Part shown: positions 53,751 through 63,976 of the stretch, piece by piece
Layout of the letters: the number at the start of each line of letters is the position of its first letter
Position numbering within the stretch: position 1 is the first letter of the stretch
Assembly (NCBI GenBank): GCA_964412195.1
Contig: CAYPNP010000005.1
Coordinates: 175,478 to 239,477 of the forward strand
Origin: CAYPNP01 sp964412195
Lineage (GTDB): Bacteria; Acidobacteriota; JAAYUB01
Length of the DNA: 64,000 nt
Direction of reading: 5' to 3'
The notes under the pieces: generated by a model
Database searches by the model: none
Told to the model about the DNA's origin: nothing
What the model saw: only the letters and a program-made list of their open reading frames with translations
Translations under genes and position numbers: made by a program

Positions 53751-54809
53751 ATGCCGGATGGATTCAGCAACTACTGGGATTTCGAAAGCAAACTCAAGAA
53801 GGATATCCTCGGCAGGCTGTTTTCCTTTTTCGGGGATGAGCCGTTTCTCCGCCGCCGCGCCCTGGCCCTGCTCCGCCGGACAATCCTGGTTCCGGAAGAA
53901 GAGCAATTCAACTTCCTGACCTTGGACCTCGCCGAGAGCACGCTGGACGCTTTCCTCCACCAGGCCCGGACGGTGCCGATGTGGACCTCCCAGCGGCTCC
54001 TGGTCCTCCGGCAATGCGACCGGATCGCTGCGGCCGACCAGCCCCGCCTCGAAGCTTTCCTTCAGCGCCCCGCCGGCAGGACGGCAGTCGTCTTCGACTT
54101 CGACCCTTCCTTCATCCCGAGGAAGCTCCGGACCGAAAAGGACAAGAAGCTGCTGGCGCTGATGGACCGCCACACGGCGAAGTGCCAGTTTTCCAGGTTC
54201 AAGCCGGGGGACCTGGTCACTTTCCTGCTCCGGTATGCCCAGGAAGAGAAATATCGTTTCGACCGTCGCGCCATCGAGTATCTGGTGGAGCGCCTGGGCG
54301 GGGATCTGGAGTTGATCGTCAACGAGATGGAAAAACTCTATCTGCTGGCGGGTCCGTCCACGGAAGTGCAGCGGGAAGACATGGAACGTCTCATGGTCAA
54401 GCACCCCTACGCCACCGTCTTCGACATGCTGGACGCCCTGGCCGCCCGGAACACCCACCAGGTCGTGAACCAGCTCTCGACGCTGCTGGACAGCGGCGAA
54501 CACCCGCTGGGCATCCTGGTGATGATCAGCCGGTTCCTCCAGCAAGCCATGATGTACAAGAGTCTTCGGGCCAACGGCGCCAAGGAGCAGGAAATCCTCA
54601 GTCGGATGTCCGAGTTTTTCCATATGCGCATGCAGGCATTCCAGCTCAAAAATCTCGAGAAAGCCCACTGCAACTTTTCCACCCAGGACTTGTGGCACAA
54701 CCTGACGCTGGTCGGCCAGGCCGAGGAGCAATTCAAGAGCATCCACGTCGACGCCGGGCAGCACCTGGAATTGTTGCTCGTGCGGCTCTGCCGCGTCGGT
54801 ACGGATTGA
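53751..54809 (+). CDS. holA: DNA polymerase III delta subunit
   Basis: A 352-residue HolA, the clamp-loader subunit that opens the beta clamp. It shows LFSFFGDEPFLRRRALALLRR near residue 22, AVVFDFDPSFIPRKLRTEKDKKLLALM near 105, LVERLGGDLELIVNEMEKL near 179 and the C-terminal domain with DALAARNTHQVVNQLSTLLDSGEHPLGILVMI. Sequence conservation in this family is low, but domain order, length and synteny with leuS and lptE agree. Confidence 0.88.
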   Translation: MPDGFSNYWDFESKLKKDILGRLFSFFGDEPFLRRRALALLRRTILVPEEEQFNFLTLDLAESTLDAFLHQARTVPMWTSQRLLVLRQCDRIAAADQPRLEAFLQRPAGRTAVVFDFDPSFIPRKLRTEKDKKLLALMDRHTAKCQFSRFKPGDLVTFLLRYAQEEKYRFDRRAIEYLVERLGGDLELIVNEMEKLYLLAGPSTEVQREDMERLMVKHPYATVFDMLDALAARNTHQVVNQLSTLLDSGEHPLGILVMISRFLQQAMMYKSLRANGAKEQEILSRMSEFFHMRMQAFQLKNLEKAHCNFSTQDLWHNLTLVGQAEEQFKSIHVDAGQHLELLLVRLCRVGTD

Positions 54810-54836
54810 ATCCGGTATCCTTCCGCGGGGATCGTC

Positions 54837-54845
54837 TGCTATAAT
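54837..54845 (+). promoter_or_regulatory. Extended -10 promoter of the RlmI-like gene
   Basis: TGCTATAAT is a perfect extended -10 element (TGnTATAAT) 23 bp before the ATG at 54869. No -35 hexamer is apparent, as is typical for extended -10 promoters. Confidence 0.5.
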
Positions 54846-54868
54846 TCGGTCTTCTGCAGGCGGGCTTT

Positions 54869-56046
<1,178 letters not shown>

Positions 56047-56047
<1 letters not shown>

Positions 56048-56682
56048 TGGACCTGGATCTCATCCGCCGTGAGGCCCGCGAATTCTTCCGGGACGCCCGT
56101 GGCTCCCACGATTGGGAACACACCGAGCGCGTCTTCCGGCTCTGCCGCCACATCGCCGCGGCGGAAGGAGCCGATACGGACGTTGTCCTCGCGGCCGCGC
56201 TGCTGCACGACATCGGGCGGCCGGAAGAATTCCGGACCAACGGCCGACGCTGCCATGCCGCGGAAGGAGCCGAGCGGTCCCGGGAGATCCTGCGCCACGC
56301 GGGCGTGCCCGATTCCAGGGCCGAGGCGGTTGCGGGTTGCGTGGCCACCCATCGGTTCCGCGGCGGCAATCCTCCCCGGACCTTGGAAGCGAAGGTGTTG
56401 TACGACGCCGACAAGCTGGACTCCATCGGCGCCGTCGGCATCGGGCGCGCCTTCCTCTTTGCTGGGGAAGTGGGGGCCACACTCCACGACTCGGCGGTGG
56501 ATCCCGGTTCCACAAAGCCGTACAGCCGGGAGGACACGGCCTACCGGGAATTCCTGGTCAAGCTTCGACACGTAAAGGACCGTATGCTGACGGAGACGGG
56601 CCGGGCCATGGCGGAGGAGCGACACCAGTTCATGGTCGGTTTCTTTGAGCGACTGAATCATGAAGTGGAGGGGGATCTCTGA
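56047..56682 (+). CDS. HD-domain phosphohydrolase
   Basis: A 211-residue HD-superfamily hydrolase. Metal ligands are in SHDWEHTERVFRLCRHIA near residue 20, LLHDIGRPEEF near 54 (HD pair), CVATHRFRGGN near 98 and LYDADKLDSIGAVG near 119. It probably cleaves a nucleotide or phosphoester. It begins in the stop codon of the RlmI-like gene and ends at the hypA start, so it may be co-transcribed with the hyp cluster. The ATG at 56047 is used; an in-frame GTG precedes it by one codon. Confidence 0.85.
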
Positions 56683-57029
56683 TGCACGAGATCTCCGTGG
56701 CCCAGAGCATCATCGAGGTCGCCGCCGCCTCCCTGCGGGAGCACTCCTACCGCCGGGTGGTGAGCGTGAACCTGAAGATCGGGCCGATCTCCGGCGTCGA
56801 TCCGGAGGCGCTCCGGTTCGCCATGGGCGTGGTCACGGAAGGGACTCCTCTGGCCGGGGCGGAACTCGTGATCGAGACGCCGCCGGTCCGCTTCCGGTGC
56901 AGCGAGTGCACCCACGAGTTCTCCGCGGAGGAAGTGCAGTTTTCCTGCCCATCCTGCGGCGGAACGCGCATCAAACTGGTATCGGGGGACGAGCTGGAGA
57001 TTGTCAACCTGGAGGTGGAAACCCCGTGA
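56682..57029 (+). CDS. hypA: Hydrogenase maturation nickel chaperone HypA
   Basis: A 115-residue HypA that delivers nickel to [NiFe]-hydrogenase precursors. It begins with the nickel-binding MHE motif (MHEISVAQSII). The C-terminal zinc site is CSECTHEF with CPSCGG (residues ~74-97). It shares one base with the end of the HD gene and overlaps hypB by four bases (GTGA). Confidence 0.95.
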   Translation: MHEISVAQSIIEVAAASLREHSYRRVVSVNLKIGPISGVDPEALRFAMGVVTEGTPLAGAELVIETPPVRFRCSECTHEFSAEEVQFSCPSCGGTRIKLVSGDELEIVNLEVETP

Positions 57030-57697
57030 AAGAAGTCATCCCGGTCCAACAGAAGGTCCTCTCGAAAAACGAGGAACTGGCGCACCGCCTGGCGGCGGAT
57101 TTCGCCGGGAGGGGGATCTTCGTCCTGAATATCATTTCCTCCCCTGGAAGCGGCAAGACCAGCCTCCTGGAGCGGTTGCTCCCCCTGCTCCGCCCGGATC
57201 TCCGGTGCGGGGTGCTGGAAGGGGACGTGCAGACCGAGAACGACGCCATCCGGATCGCCCGGGCCGGCGTCCCTGTCCACCAGATCATCACCTGCGGCAC
57301 CTGCCACCTGGACGCCCAGATGGTCAGCGAGCACCTCGTCCATCTCCCCCTGGACGAGATGGACGTCCTGTTCATCGAGAACGTCGGCAACCTGGTGTGC
57401 CCCTCTTCCTACAACCTGGGCGAGGACGCCCGGATCGTGCTCCTGAGCACGACCGAAGGGGACGACAAGCCGCTGAAATACCCGGCGGCCTTCCGCAAGG
57501 CGACGGTCCTGGTCGTGAACAAGACGGACCTGCTGGGCCTGTCCGACTTTGATATGAATCGCGCGGTATCCCACGCCCAGGGGATCAATCCCGAACTGGC
57601 CGTTTTCCCGGTGTCCTGCCGGACCGGCGAGGGCCTCGAAGACCTGGCCGCATGGATCCGGACGGAAGCCGGCCGGAAGAAGAGACTCCCGGATTGA
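57026..57697 (+). CDS. hypB: Hydrogenase maturation GTPase HypB
   Basis: A 223-residue GTPase that assists nickel insertion. Walker A is IISSPGSGKTSLLERLLP near residue 38, and the metal site is ITCGTCHLDAQMVSEHL near 88 (Cys-His between monomers). FIENVGNLVCPSSYNLGED and VNKTDLLG are the G3/G4 regions. It lacks the N-terminal CxxCGC and the histidine-rich stretch found in some HypB proteins. The start is GTG with GGAGG ten bases upstream. The stop overlaps the hypF TTG (TTGA). Confidence 0.93.
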   Translation: MKEVIPVQQKVLSKNEELAHRLAADFAGRGIFVLNIISSPGSGKTSLLERLLPLLRPDLRCGVLEGDVQTENDAIRIARAGVPVHQIITCGTCHLDAQMVSEHLVHLPLDEMDVLFIENVGNLVCPSSYNLGEDARIVLLSTTEGDDKPLKYPAAFRKATVLVVNKTDLLGLSDFDMNRAVSHAQGINPELAVFPVSCRTGEGLEDLAAWIRTEAGRKKRLPD

Positions 57698-59991
57698 AGA
57701 GATATTTCATCCACATCCAGGGAATCGTGCAGGGGGTCGGATTCCGCCCCTTCATCCATCGCCTGGCGACGGCCTCCGGGCTTTCCGGCAAGGTGTGGAA
57801 CGACTCCTCGGGCGTGTATGTCGAAGCCGAGGGAGACGAAGCGGAACTGACGGCCTTCGTACGGCGGATCCCGCAGAAAGCGCCGCCCCTGGCCATGATC
57901 GATTCCCTCGAGTGGCGCGAAATCCCGGCCCTCGGCGACCGCGGATTCCAGATCTCCTCCAGCGGGCCGCCCACCGAGGCCTTCACTCCGGTGAGCCCCG
58001 ATGTGGCCACCTGCGAGGAGTGCCTGGCTGAACTGTTCGACCCGAACGACCGGCGCCACCGCTACCCTTTCATCAACTGCACGAACTGCGGCCCCCGCTA
58101 CACCATCATCCGCGGCCTGCCGTACGACCGGCCGTTCACCACCATGGCCGCGTTCACCATGTGCCCCGCGTGCGAGGCGGAGTACCACGATCCGGCCGAC
58201 CGGCGTTTCCATGCCCAGCCGAACGCCTGTCCGGTCTGCGGTCCCCGCTGCGAACTCCGGGACGGACAGGGGAACCGGGTGCCGTGCGCGGACCCGGTCC
58301 TGGCGGCGATCGAGCGTCTGCGAGAGGGCCGGATCGTCGCAGTCAAGGGCCTGGGCGGTTTCCACCTCGCTGCCGACTCCGCCAACGAGGAAGCGGTGCA
58401 GCTTCTGCGGAAGCGCAAGCGCCGCGATGAAAAGCCCTTCGCGCTGATGGTCCGGTCGCTGGCGGAAGCCCGCCAGTACGCCGTGTCCGGGCCCGAAGAG
58501 GAGATTCTCCTCCAGTCGCCCCAGCGCCCCATCGTCCTGATGCAGCAACGGGCCGGGGCGGCGATCGCGCCCTCGGTGGCGCCCCGCAACCGGTTCTTCG
58601 GGATCATGCTGCCCTACACTCCCCTGCACCACCTGCTGCTGGCCGAGGACATGCCGGCCCTGGTCATGACCAGCGGGAATTTTTCCGAGGAGCCCATCCT
58701 CACGGACAACCGTCGGGCGATGGAAGTGCTCTCGCCGATCGCCGACTTCTTCCTGACCCACAACCGCGAGATCCACGTGCGGAACGACGACTCCATCACC
58801 CGTTCGTTCCACCGGCGGGTCTATTTCCTGCGGCGCTCCCGCGGGTACGCCCCGGCCCCCGTCCGCCTGCGGAAGAAATATCCGCCGATTCTGGCGGTTG
58901 GAGCGGAGCTCAAGAACACCGTTGCGCTGAATGCCGAAGGCTATGCCTTCCTGAGCCAGCACATCGGCGACCTGGAGAATTCCGAGGTGTTCTCCAGCTT
59001 CGAGACCACCATCCAGCACCTGCAGGGATTGTTCAAAGTCCAGCCGGAGATGCTGGCCTACGACCTCCACCCCGAGTACCTGTCCACGAAGTACGCCTTC
59101 TCCCGCCAGGACGAGCTGCCGCTGCGGGGAGTCCAGCACCACCATGCCCACATCGCCGCCTGCCTGGCCGAGAACCAGGTGAACGACCGGGTGATCGGCA
59201 TCTCCTTCGATGGCACCGGGTACGGACTCGACGGCCGCATCTGGGGCGGAGAGGTCCTGCTGGCGGACCTCGTCGATTTCCGGCGCGCCTTCCATTTCGA
59301 ATACGTGCCCATGCCGGGCGGGGCCCGGGCGATCCGGGAGCCATGGAGGATGGCCGTCAGCTATCTCCAGCACGCCATCGGTCCGGAGTGGCGCCGGCTG
59401 CCCCTCCCTTTCGTGAGAGAGATCGATTCCGGCAGCCTCGACCTCATTGGGCAGATCATCTCCCGCCGGATCAATTGCCCGGAAACGTCCAGCTGCGGCC
59501 GGCTCTTCGACGGAATGGCCGCCCTGTCCGGCCTGCGTCTCCGCAACACCTTCGAAGGCCAGGCGGCGATGGAACTGGAAATGGCCATGGATCCGTCGGT
59601 TTCGTCCGGCGGCTATCCCTTCCCGTCGGAGGAGGACCGGATCCTGCTCGCTCCGGCGGTCAGAGCCGCGGTGGAGGATATCCTGGCCGGCAGCCCCCCG
59701 TCCGCCGTCAGTGTCCGGCTTCACCGGGGCCTGACGAATACCCTGGTCGAGCTGTGCGATGGCATCCGGAAACGGGAAGGGCTCCAGACAGTGGTCTTGT
59801 CCGGCGGCGTCTTCCAGAATCTCTGGCTCCTGGAGCACGTCAGCAGCTCCCTGCAGGAGAGGAAATTCCATGTCTTGACCCATCACCTTGTACCGTGCAA
59901 CGATGGCGGGATTTCCCTCGGCCAGCTGGTCGTGGCCGGGGAACGCCAGATCGCAGGTTGGGAGGAACCATGTGCGTCGCAGTCCCCATGA
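57694..59991 (+). CDS. hypF: Carbamoyltransferase HypF
   Basis: A 765-residue HypF that makes the thiocarboxamide precursor of the cyanide ligands of [NiFe]-hydrogenase. Domains in order are an acylphosphatase domain (HIQGIVQGVGFRPFIHRLA near residue 6), zinc fingers (CEECLAELF, CTNCGPRYT, CPACEAEYHDP, CPVCGPRCEL), a YrdC-like domain (AVKGLGGFHLAADSAN near 217; PLVMTSGNFSEEPI type near 325) and a Kae1-like domain (VQHHHAHIAACLAE, SFDGTGYGLDGRIWGGE, VVLSGGVFQNLWLLE). The start is TTG, taken because the acylphosphatase domain starts there and the codon overlaps the hypB stop. Confidence 0.94.
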   Translation: MKRYFIHIQGIVQGVGFRPFIHRLATASGLSGKVWNDSSGVYVEAEGDEAELTAFVRRIPQKAPPLAMIDSLEWREIPALGDRGFQISSSGPPTEAFTPVSPDVATCEECLAELFDPNDRRHRYPFINCTNCGPRYTIIRGLPYDRPFTTMAAFTMCPACEAEYHDPADRRFHAQPNACPVCGPRCELRDGQGNRVPCADPVLAAIERLREGRIVAVKGLGGFHLAADSANEEAVQLLRKRKRRDEKPFALMVRSLAEARQYAVSGPEEEILLQSPQRPIVLMQQRAGAAIAPSVAPRNRFFGIMLPYTPLHHLLLAEDMPALVMTSGNFSEEPILTDNRRAMEVLSPIADFFLTHNREIHVRNDDSITRSFHRRVYFLRRSRGYAPAPVRLRKKYPPILAVGAELKNTVALNAEGYAFLSQHIGDLENSEVFSSFETTIQHLQGLFKVQPEMLAYDLHPEYLSTKYAFSRQDELPLRGVQHHHAHIAACLAENQVNDRVIGISFDGTGYGLDGRIWGGEVLLADLVDFRRAFHFEYVPMPGGARAIREPWRMAVSYLQHAIGPEWRRLPLPFVREIDSGSLDLIGQIISRRINCPETSSCGRLFDGMAALSGLRLRNTFEGQAAMELEMAMDPSVSSGGYPFPSEEDRILLAPAVRAAVEDILAGSPPSAVSVRLHRGLTNTLVELCDGIRKREGLQTVVLSGGVFQNLWLLEHVSSSLQERKFHVLTHHLVPCNDGGISLGQLVVAGERQIAGWEEPCASQSP

Positions 59992-60218
59992 AGGTCCGCT
60001 CCATCGAAGGGCCGATGTGCACCGCCGAAATCGCCGGCGTGGCGAGGCAGGTGAGCGTGCTGATGATGCCGGATGTGAAGGTCGGCGATTACATCATCGT
60101 CCACGCGGGGTACGCCATCGAACGCCTCGACGAAGAGGAGGCCCTCCGCACCCTCGAGCTTTTCCGCCAACTCGGGGAATTGATGGACGAAGAGCCGACA
60201 GGCCCTGAACATGAATAA
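59970..60218 (+). CDS. hypC: Hydrogenase maturation chaperone HypC
   Basis: An 82-residue HypC/HybG chaperone. It starts MCVAVPMKV, where the Cys after Met is the residue that holds the Fe(CN)2CO moiety with HypD, and continues with AEIAGVARQVSVLMMPDVKVGDYIIVHAGYAIERLDEEEA. The ATG has GGAGG upstream and lies within the 3' end of hypF. Its stop overlaps the hypE start. Confidence 0.94.
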   Translation: MCVAVPMKVRSIEGPMCTAEIAGVARQVSVLMMPDVKVGDYIIVHAGYAIERLDEEEALRTLELFRQLGELMDEEPTGPEHE

Positions 60219-61236
60219 GAAGAGCGCCCCGGAAATGGTTCTCCTGGCCCACGGCAGCGGGGGCAGGATGTCCCATCAGCTGGTGACGGAAGTCTTCCTG
60301 CCGGCTTTCCGGAATCCGGCCCTCGAGCTGATGGAGGACAGTTCCCCCCTGGATATCCCTTCATCCCGCGTCTTCCTGACCACGGATTCCTACGTCGTGG
60401 ATCCGCTCTTCTTCCCCGGCGGCGACATCGGCAAACTGGCCGTCTGCGGCACGGTGAACGACCTGGCCGTCGCCGGCGCCCGGCCCGTGGCGCTGACCGC
60501 CGGATTCATCCTGGAGGAGGGCCTGCCCGTATCCACCCTGCGGGAGGTCCTGTCCTCCATGAAAACCACTGCCGCGGAGGCCGGCATCTCCATCGTCGCG
60601 GGCGACACAAAGGTGGTCCCTCGCGGCAAAGCCGACAAGCTGTTCATCAACACGGCTGGAGTCGGAGCGGCGCGGACGCCCTATCCCATCGGGGCACGGC
60701 AGGTCGTTCCCGGCGACGCGGTCTTGATCAACGGCCCGATCGGCGACCACGGCATCGCCGTCATGGCCGCCCGGGAGGGCCTGCAGCTGAACGAGGAGAT
60801 CCGCTCCGACTGCGCCCCCTTGGCGGGACTGATCGGGACACTCCTGGAAGCGGGCCTGCCGGTCCATGCCATGCGGGACCCGACGCGCGGCGGGCTGGCG
60901 ACCACGCTGAACGAGATCGCCCTGGCCGCCGCGGTCCTGATCGAGGTGGAGGAAGGTCGCATTCCCGTCAGGTCCGGAGTCCGGGGGGCTTGCGAAATTT
61001 TCGGTTTCGATCCGGTCTACCTCGCCAACGAAGGGAAATTTCTCCTGTTTCTGCCGGAGGATTTTGCAGACGCCGCCCTTACCCTCATGCGGCGGCACCC
61101 GCTGGGCGTAGAGGCTCAGTGGATCGGATCGGTGGTCGAATCCTCCGCCCGGCCCGGCGTCCGGCTGCTCACGGGAATCGGCGGCAGCCGCATCCTGGAC
61201 ATGCTGGTCGGAGAGCAGCTCCCCAGAATCTGTTAA
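60211..61236 (+). CDS. hypE: Hydrogenase maturation protein HypE
   Basis: A 341-residue HypE, the AIR-synthase-fold ATPase that dehydrates the C-terminal thiocarboxamide to a thiocyanate. It has AHGSGGRMSHQLV near residue 13, TTDSYVVDPLFFPGGDIGKLAVCGTVNDLA near 57, RDPTRGGLATTLNEIA near 222 and the essential terminal cysteine (PRIC). It follows hypC directly; hypD, normally adjacent, is not here or elsewhere in the window. Confidence 0.95.
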   Translation: MNKKSAPEMVLLAHGSGGRMSHQLVTEVFLPAFRNPALELMEDSSPLDIPSSRVFLTTDSYVVDPLFFPGGDIGKLAVCGTVNDLAVAGARPVALTAGFILEEGLPVSTLREVLSSMKTTAAEAGISIVAGDTKVVPRGKADKLFINTAGVGAARTPYPIGARQVVPGDAVLINGPIGDHGIAVMAAREGLQLNEEIRSDCAPLAGLIGTLLEAGLPVHAMRDPTRGGLATTLNEIALAAAVLIEVEEGRIPVRSGVRGACEIFGFDPVYLANEGKFLLFLPEDFADAALTLMRRHPLGVEAQWIGSVVESSARPGVRLLTGIGGSRILDMLVGEQLPRIC

Positions 61237-61238
61237 AT

Positions 61239-61268
61239 TTAAGATAGATATTCCACCTGTGCTATAAT
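61239..61268 (+). promoter_or_regulatory. Candidate promoter of the acyl-CoA synthetase gene
   Basis: TTAAGA, 18-bp spacer and a perfect TATAAT (61263-61268). The expected start of transcription is near 61275, 29 bases before the GTG start codon. Confidence 0.55.
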
Positions 61269-61303
61269 CCGACTGTTCCCCATTCTCCAGGACGAGGTTA
61301 ATT

Positions 61304-63037
61304 GTGGCCAGGTCACGAGAAAAGCACCAACCGATCGAGTTGTTCAACGATTTCCGGGAGATGCTGATCAACAGCCGGCAGAAATGGGGCTCCTCCACGG
61401 CCCTGATGGAGAAAGTGGACGGCCAATGGATCCCGATCACCTACAACAACCTGTTCTACAGCGCCATGTCCTTTGGCTGCGGCCTGCGAAAGCTCGGCAT
61501 GCAGCGCCAATCCAAGGTGGCGATCGCCTCGGAAAACCGCGCGCGCTGGGGGCTCGCGTTCCTGTCCGTCGCCTGCGGCAACGGCGTCTGCGTGCCTATC
61601 GACAAGGAGCTGAAAAGCCAGGAATTTTTTCACATCCTCTACACCACCGAATCGGAGATTTTTATAGGCTCCCAGAAGTTCGTCGACATGGTGCTGGACA
61701 TGCGGGGCAAGCTGCCCCAACTCCGCCACATCATTAACATGGACGACCGGGCCGAAAATTCCATGGTGGTCCCCTTCTCGGCGGTCCTCAAGGAGGGGAG
61801 CCAGCTTTTCGAGAAGAACGGCTCGGATTTTCCCTTCACCGCCATCGACCCGAAACTCCCGGTCTCGATCCTCTTCACCTCCGGCACCACCGGGACGTCC
61901 AAGGGCGTGATGCTCAGCCAGTCCAACATCATCGCGGACATCCGGGGCTTCCTGAAAGTGATTCCCATCCGCCACGGCGAAACCCTTCTTTCCGTCCTGC
62001 CCATGCACCACACTTACGAGAACACATGCGGCTTTCTGGCGCCGCTCAGCCACGGGATGACCGTCGCGTTCGCGGAGAACCTGAAGCGGATCCCCGACAA
62101 CCTGCTGGAAGTCCAGGCGACCATCCTGCTGGGGGTCCCCCTGCTCTTCGAATCCATCTACAACAAGATCATGGAGCGGATCGCCGAAAAGGGGATGACG
62201 AAATTCAAAATCGGCCGCGGCATCGCCAACCTGACCGAGAAGCTCTTCCACAAGAACATTCGCCGGAAGGTGTTCCGTCCGCTTCACGAAAAGTTCGGCG
62301 GCAAGCTGTGGCTCCTGGTGAGCGGCGGGGCCGCCATCGCTCCGGAAGTTTCCAAGGGCTTCCGGGAGCTGGGCCTGCTTCTGCTCCAGGGTTACGGATT
62401 GACCGAAACCGCCCCGGTGATCACCCTGAATCTTCTGAACAGCTTCAAGGACGACTCCGCGGGGCGCCCGATCCCCGGCTCCGAATTCAAGATCGAGGAA
62501 GGCGAGATCTGCGTGCGCGGCCCGATGGTCATGCTCGGTTACTACAAGAACGAGGAAGCCACCAAGGAAGTCATCCGGAACGGCTGGTTCCACACGGGCG
62601 ACCTGGGATATTTCGACGAGGACGGCTTCCTCTTCATCCAGGGGCGCAAGAAGGCGGTCATCGTCACGGCCAACGGAAAAAACGTCTATCCCGAGGAAGT
62701 GGAAGCCCAGTTGGCCCGCAGCCCGTTCATCCTGGAATCGCTGGTGTGGGAGGGCCCCGACGCCCACAAGTACTGTGAGGAAGTGCACGCCATCATCGTG
62801 CCGAACATCCAGTTCTTCGACCAGTACCTGGCGAAGGAAGGCAAGAAGATCTCGGAAGAGGAAGTGGAAATCATCCTCAAGGACGAAGTGAAGCGGCAGT
62901 GCGGAAAGCTCGCCAACTACAAGAAAGTCAAGAAATTCACCATCCAGTGGGAAGAGTTCGAGAAGACCACCACCCGCAAGATCAAGCGGTACCTTTACAC
63001 CAGCAAGATCCGCCCCGTCGGCGGCAGAAGCAGTTGA
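61304..63037 (+). CDS. Long-chain fatty acyl-CoA synthetase (AMP-binding)
   Basis: A 577-residue ANL-superfamily adenylate-forming enzyme. The AMP-binding P-loop is ILFTSGTTGTSKGVMLSQSN near residue 189. LLQGYGLTETAPVITLN near 362 is the A5 motif. GWFHTGDLGYFDEDGFLFIQGRKK near 427 is the fatty-acyl-CoA synthetase signature, and NGKNVYPEEVE near 460 begins the C-terminal lid with KIKRYLY at its end. It activates fatty acids to acyl-AMP and acyl-CoA for lipid synthesis or oxidation. The start is GTG with GAGG upstream; the frame is slightly shorter than typical FadD. Confidence 0.93.
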   Translation: MARSREKHQPIELFNDFREMLINSRQKWGSSTALMEKVDGQWIPITYNNLFYSAMSFGCGLRKLGMQRQSKVAIASENRARWGLAFLSVACGNGVCVPIDKELKSQEFFHILYTTESEIFIGSQKFVDMVLDMRGKLPQLRHIINMDDRAENSMVVPFSAVLKEGSQLFEKNGSDFPFTAIDPKLPVSILFTSGTTGTSKGVMLSQSNIIADIRGFLKVIPIRHGETLLSVLPMHHTYENTCGFLAPLSHGMTVAFAENLKRIPDNLLEVQATILLGVPLLFESIYNKIMERIAEKGMTKFKIGRGIANLTEKLFHKNIRRKVFRPLHEKFGGKLWLLVSGGAAIAPEVSKGFRELGLLLLQGYGLTETAPVITLNLLNSFKDDSAGRPIPGSEFKIEEGEICVRGPMVMLGYYKNEEATKEVIRNGWFHTGDLGYFDEDGFLFIQGRKKAVIVTANGKNVYPEEVEAQLARSPFILESLVWEGPDAHKYCEEVHAIIVPNIQFFDQYLAKEGKKISEEEVEIILKDEVKRQCGKLANYKKVKKFTIQWEEFEKTTTRKIKRYLYTSKIRPVGGRSS

Positions 63038-63088
63038 TCCGCCGGGCCCGAAGTGTTTCCCCGATCATCCCGGTGATTGGAATCGGAC

Positions 63089-63736
63089 TTACGATGTCGA
63101 CTCCCCGCACTCGGGGCAGAACTTGGCGTTGGGAGTCAGTTTGGCGCCGCACTGGGCACAGTGGGCCGCCTGCTTAAGCTTGGCACCGCACTCCGGGCAG
63201 AATTTCGCGTTGGTCGCCAGCGGCGCCTCGCACTGCGGGCAGGTGGCCCGAATCCCTTCCCGCCAGTACTCTTTCCCGAGTTTCTTGTCCTCTTCGGCCA
63301 TCGCGGCATGGGCCCACACTTCCTCCACAGACTTGCTGGCCTGGGCGGCGGCCATCTCCACGCCCAGGTCGGGCGCGCAGTTCTTGCAAAGGCCTTTTTT
63401 CGTGTTCCAGCAACTCTTGCGGCAAACCCAGCTCGAGCAGCGGGGGCATTGGATGAACTGGGGCTTCAACTCCTTGACCGCCTCCTCGAACGCTTCGTCG
63501 CGTGCCTTTTGCCACGTTGCGGAGCGTGCCCGGTTCCCCAAGTCGGCCGCGGTCCCGAACAAACCCCCGAACACGCTGCTGGCCGCGTCGAGCACGCCGG
63601 TGACGGTCCCCGCCACGGAGGCCTTGAAGCGGGTCCGGTAACCGGTGCCGCAACGGTCGCAGTGGAATTCGAACTGGTATCCCTTGTCGGTGCTGTGGTC
63701 GGAATAATTGCGGACAAATTCGATGCTATCGCTCAT
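63089..63736 (-). CDS. Zinc-ribbon protein with tandem Cys4 modules
   Basis: A 215-residue protein. It has an N-terminal CDRCG half-site, a glycine/alanine-rich amphipathic segment (residues ~40-65), CPRCSSWVCRKSCW and CKNC in the middle (~95-120), and two C-terminal zinc ribbons (CPQCEAPLATNAKFCPECG and CAQCGAKLTPNAKFCPECG, near 168-212). No catalytic motif is recognised. Such proteins usually mediate nucleic-acid or protein contacts; the function is unknown. The start at 63736 is chosen because upstream in-frame codons to 63859 show no conserved pattern. It converges with the acyl-CoA synthetase gene. Confidence 0.75.
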   Translation of the reverse strand: MSDSIEFVRNYSDHSTDKGYQFEFHCDRCGTGYRTRFKASVAGTVTGVLDAASSVFGGLFGTAADLGNRARSATWQKARDEAFEEAVKELKPQFIQCPRCSSWVCRKSCWNTKKGLCKNCAPDLGVEMAAAQASKSVEEVWAHAAMAEEDKKLGKEYWREGIRATCPQCEAPLATNAKFCPECGAKLKQAAHCAQCGAKLTPNAKFCPECGESTS

Positions 63737-63976
63737 GGATTTCTCCCAGGCTGGATTTCCAGGAACCGTTCCATTCCGTTCCCGCACAACCTCTCCCAAA
63801 GTTTCGCACAAGTGGACTGCGGGCGCAAGAACCAGCCGTTCCCGCCGGCCGGTTTTCATTCCGGAAATCCCGGCGGCGGCTTGCCCGGGGTACCTGCCTG
63901 CATTATCGGACGGTTCTTCGGTTGCGTCCGGCCGGCAGTCTTTGCTACACTTGGCGCCGTTTGTGGTGTCCAGCGA

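Noticed and set aside
57409..59886. An 825-codon open frame antisense to hypF
   Set aside because: hypF has all its domain motifs in the other strand, and the antisense frame shows only G+C-driven composition.
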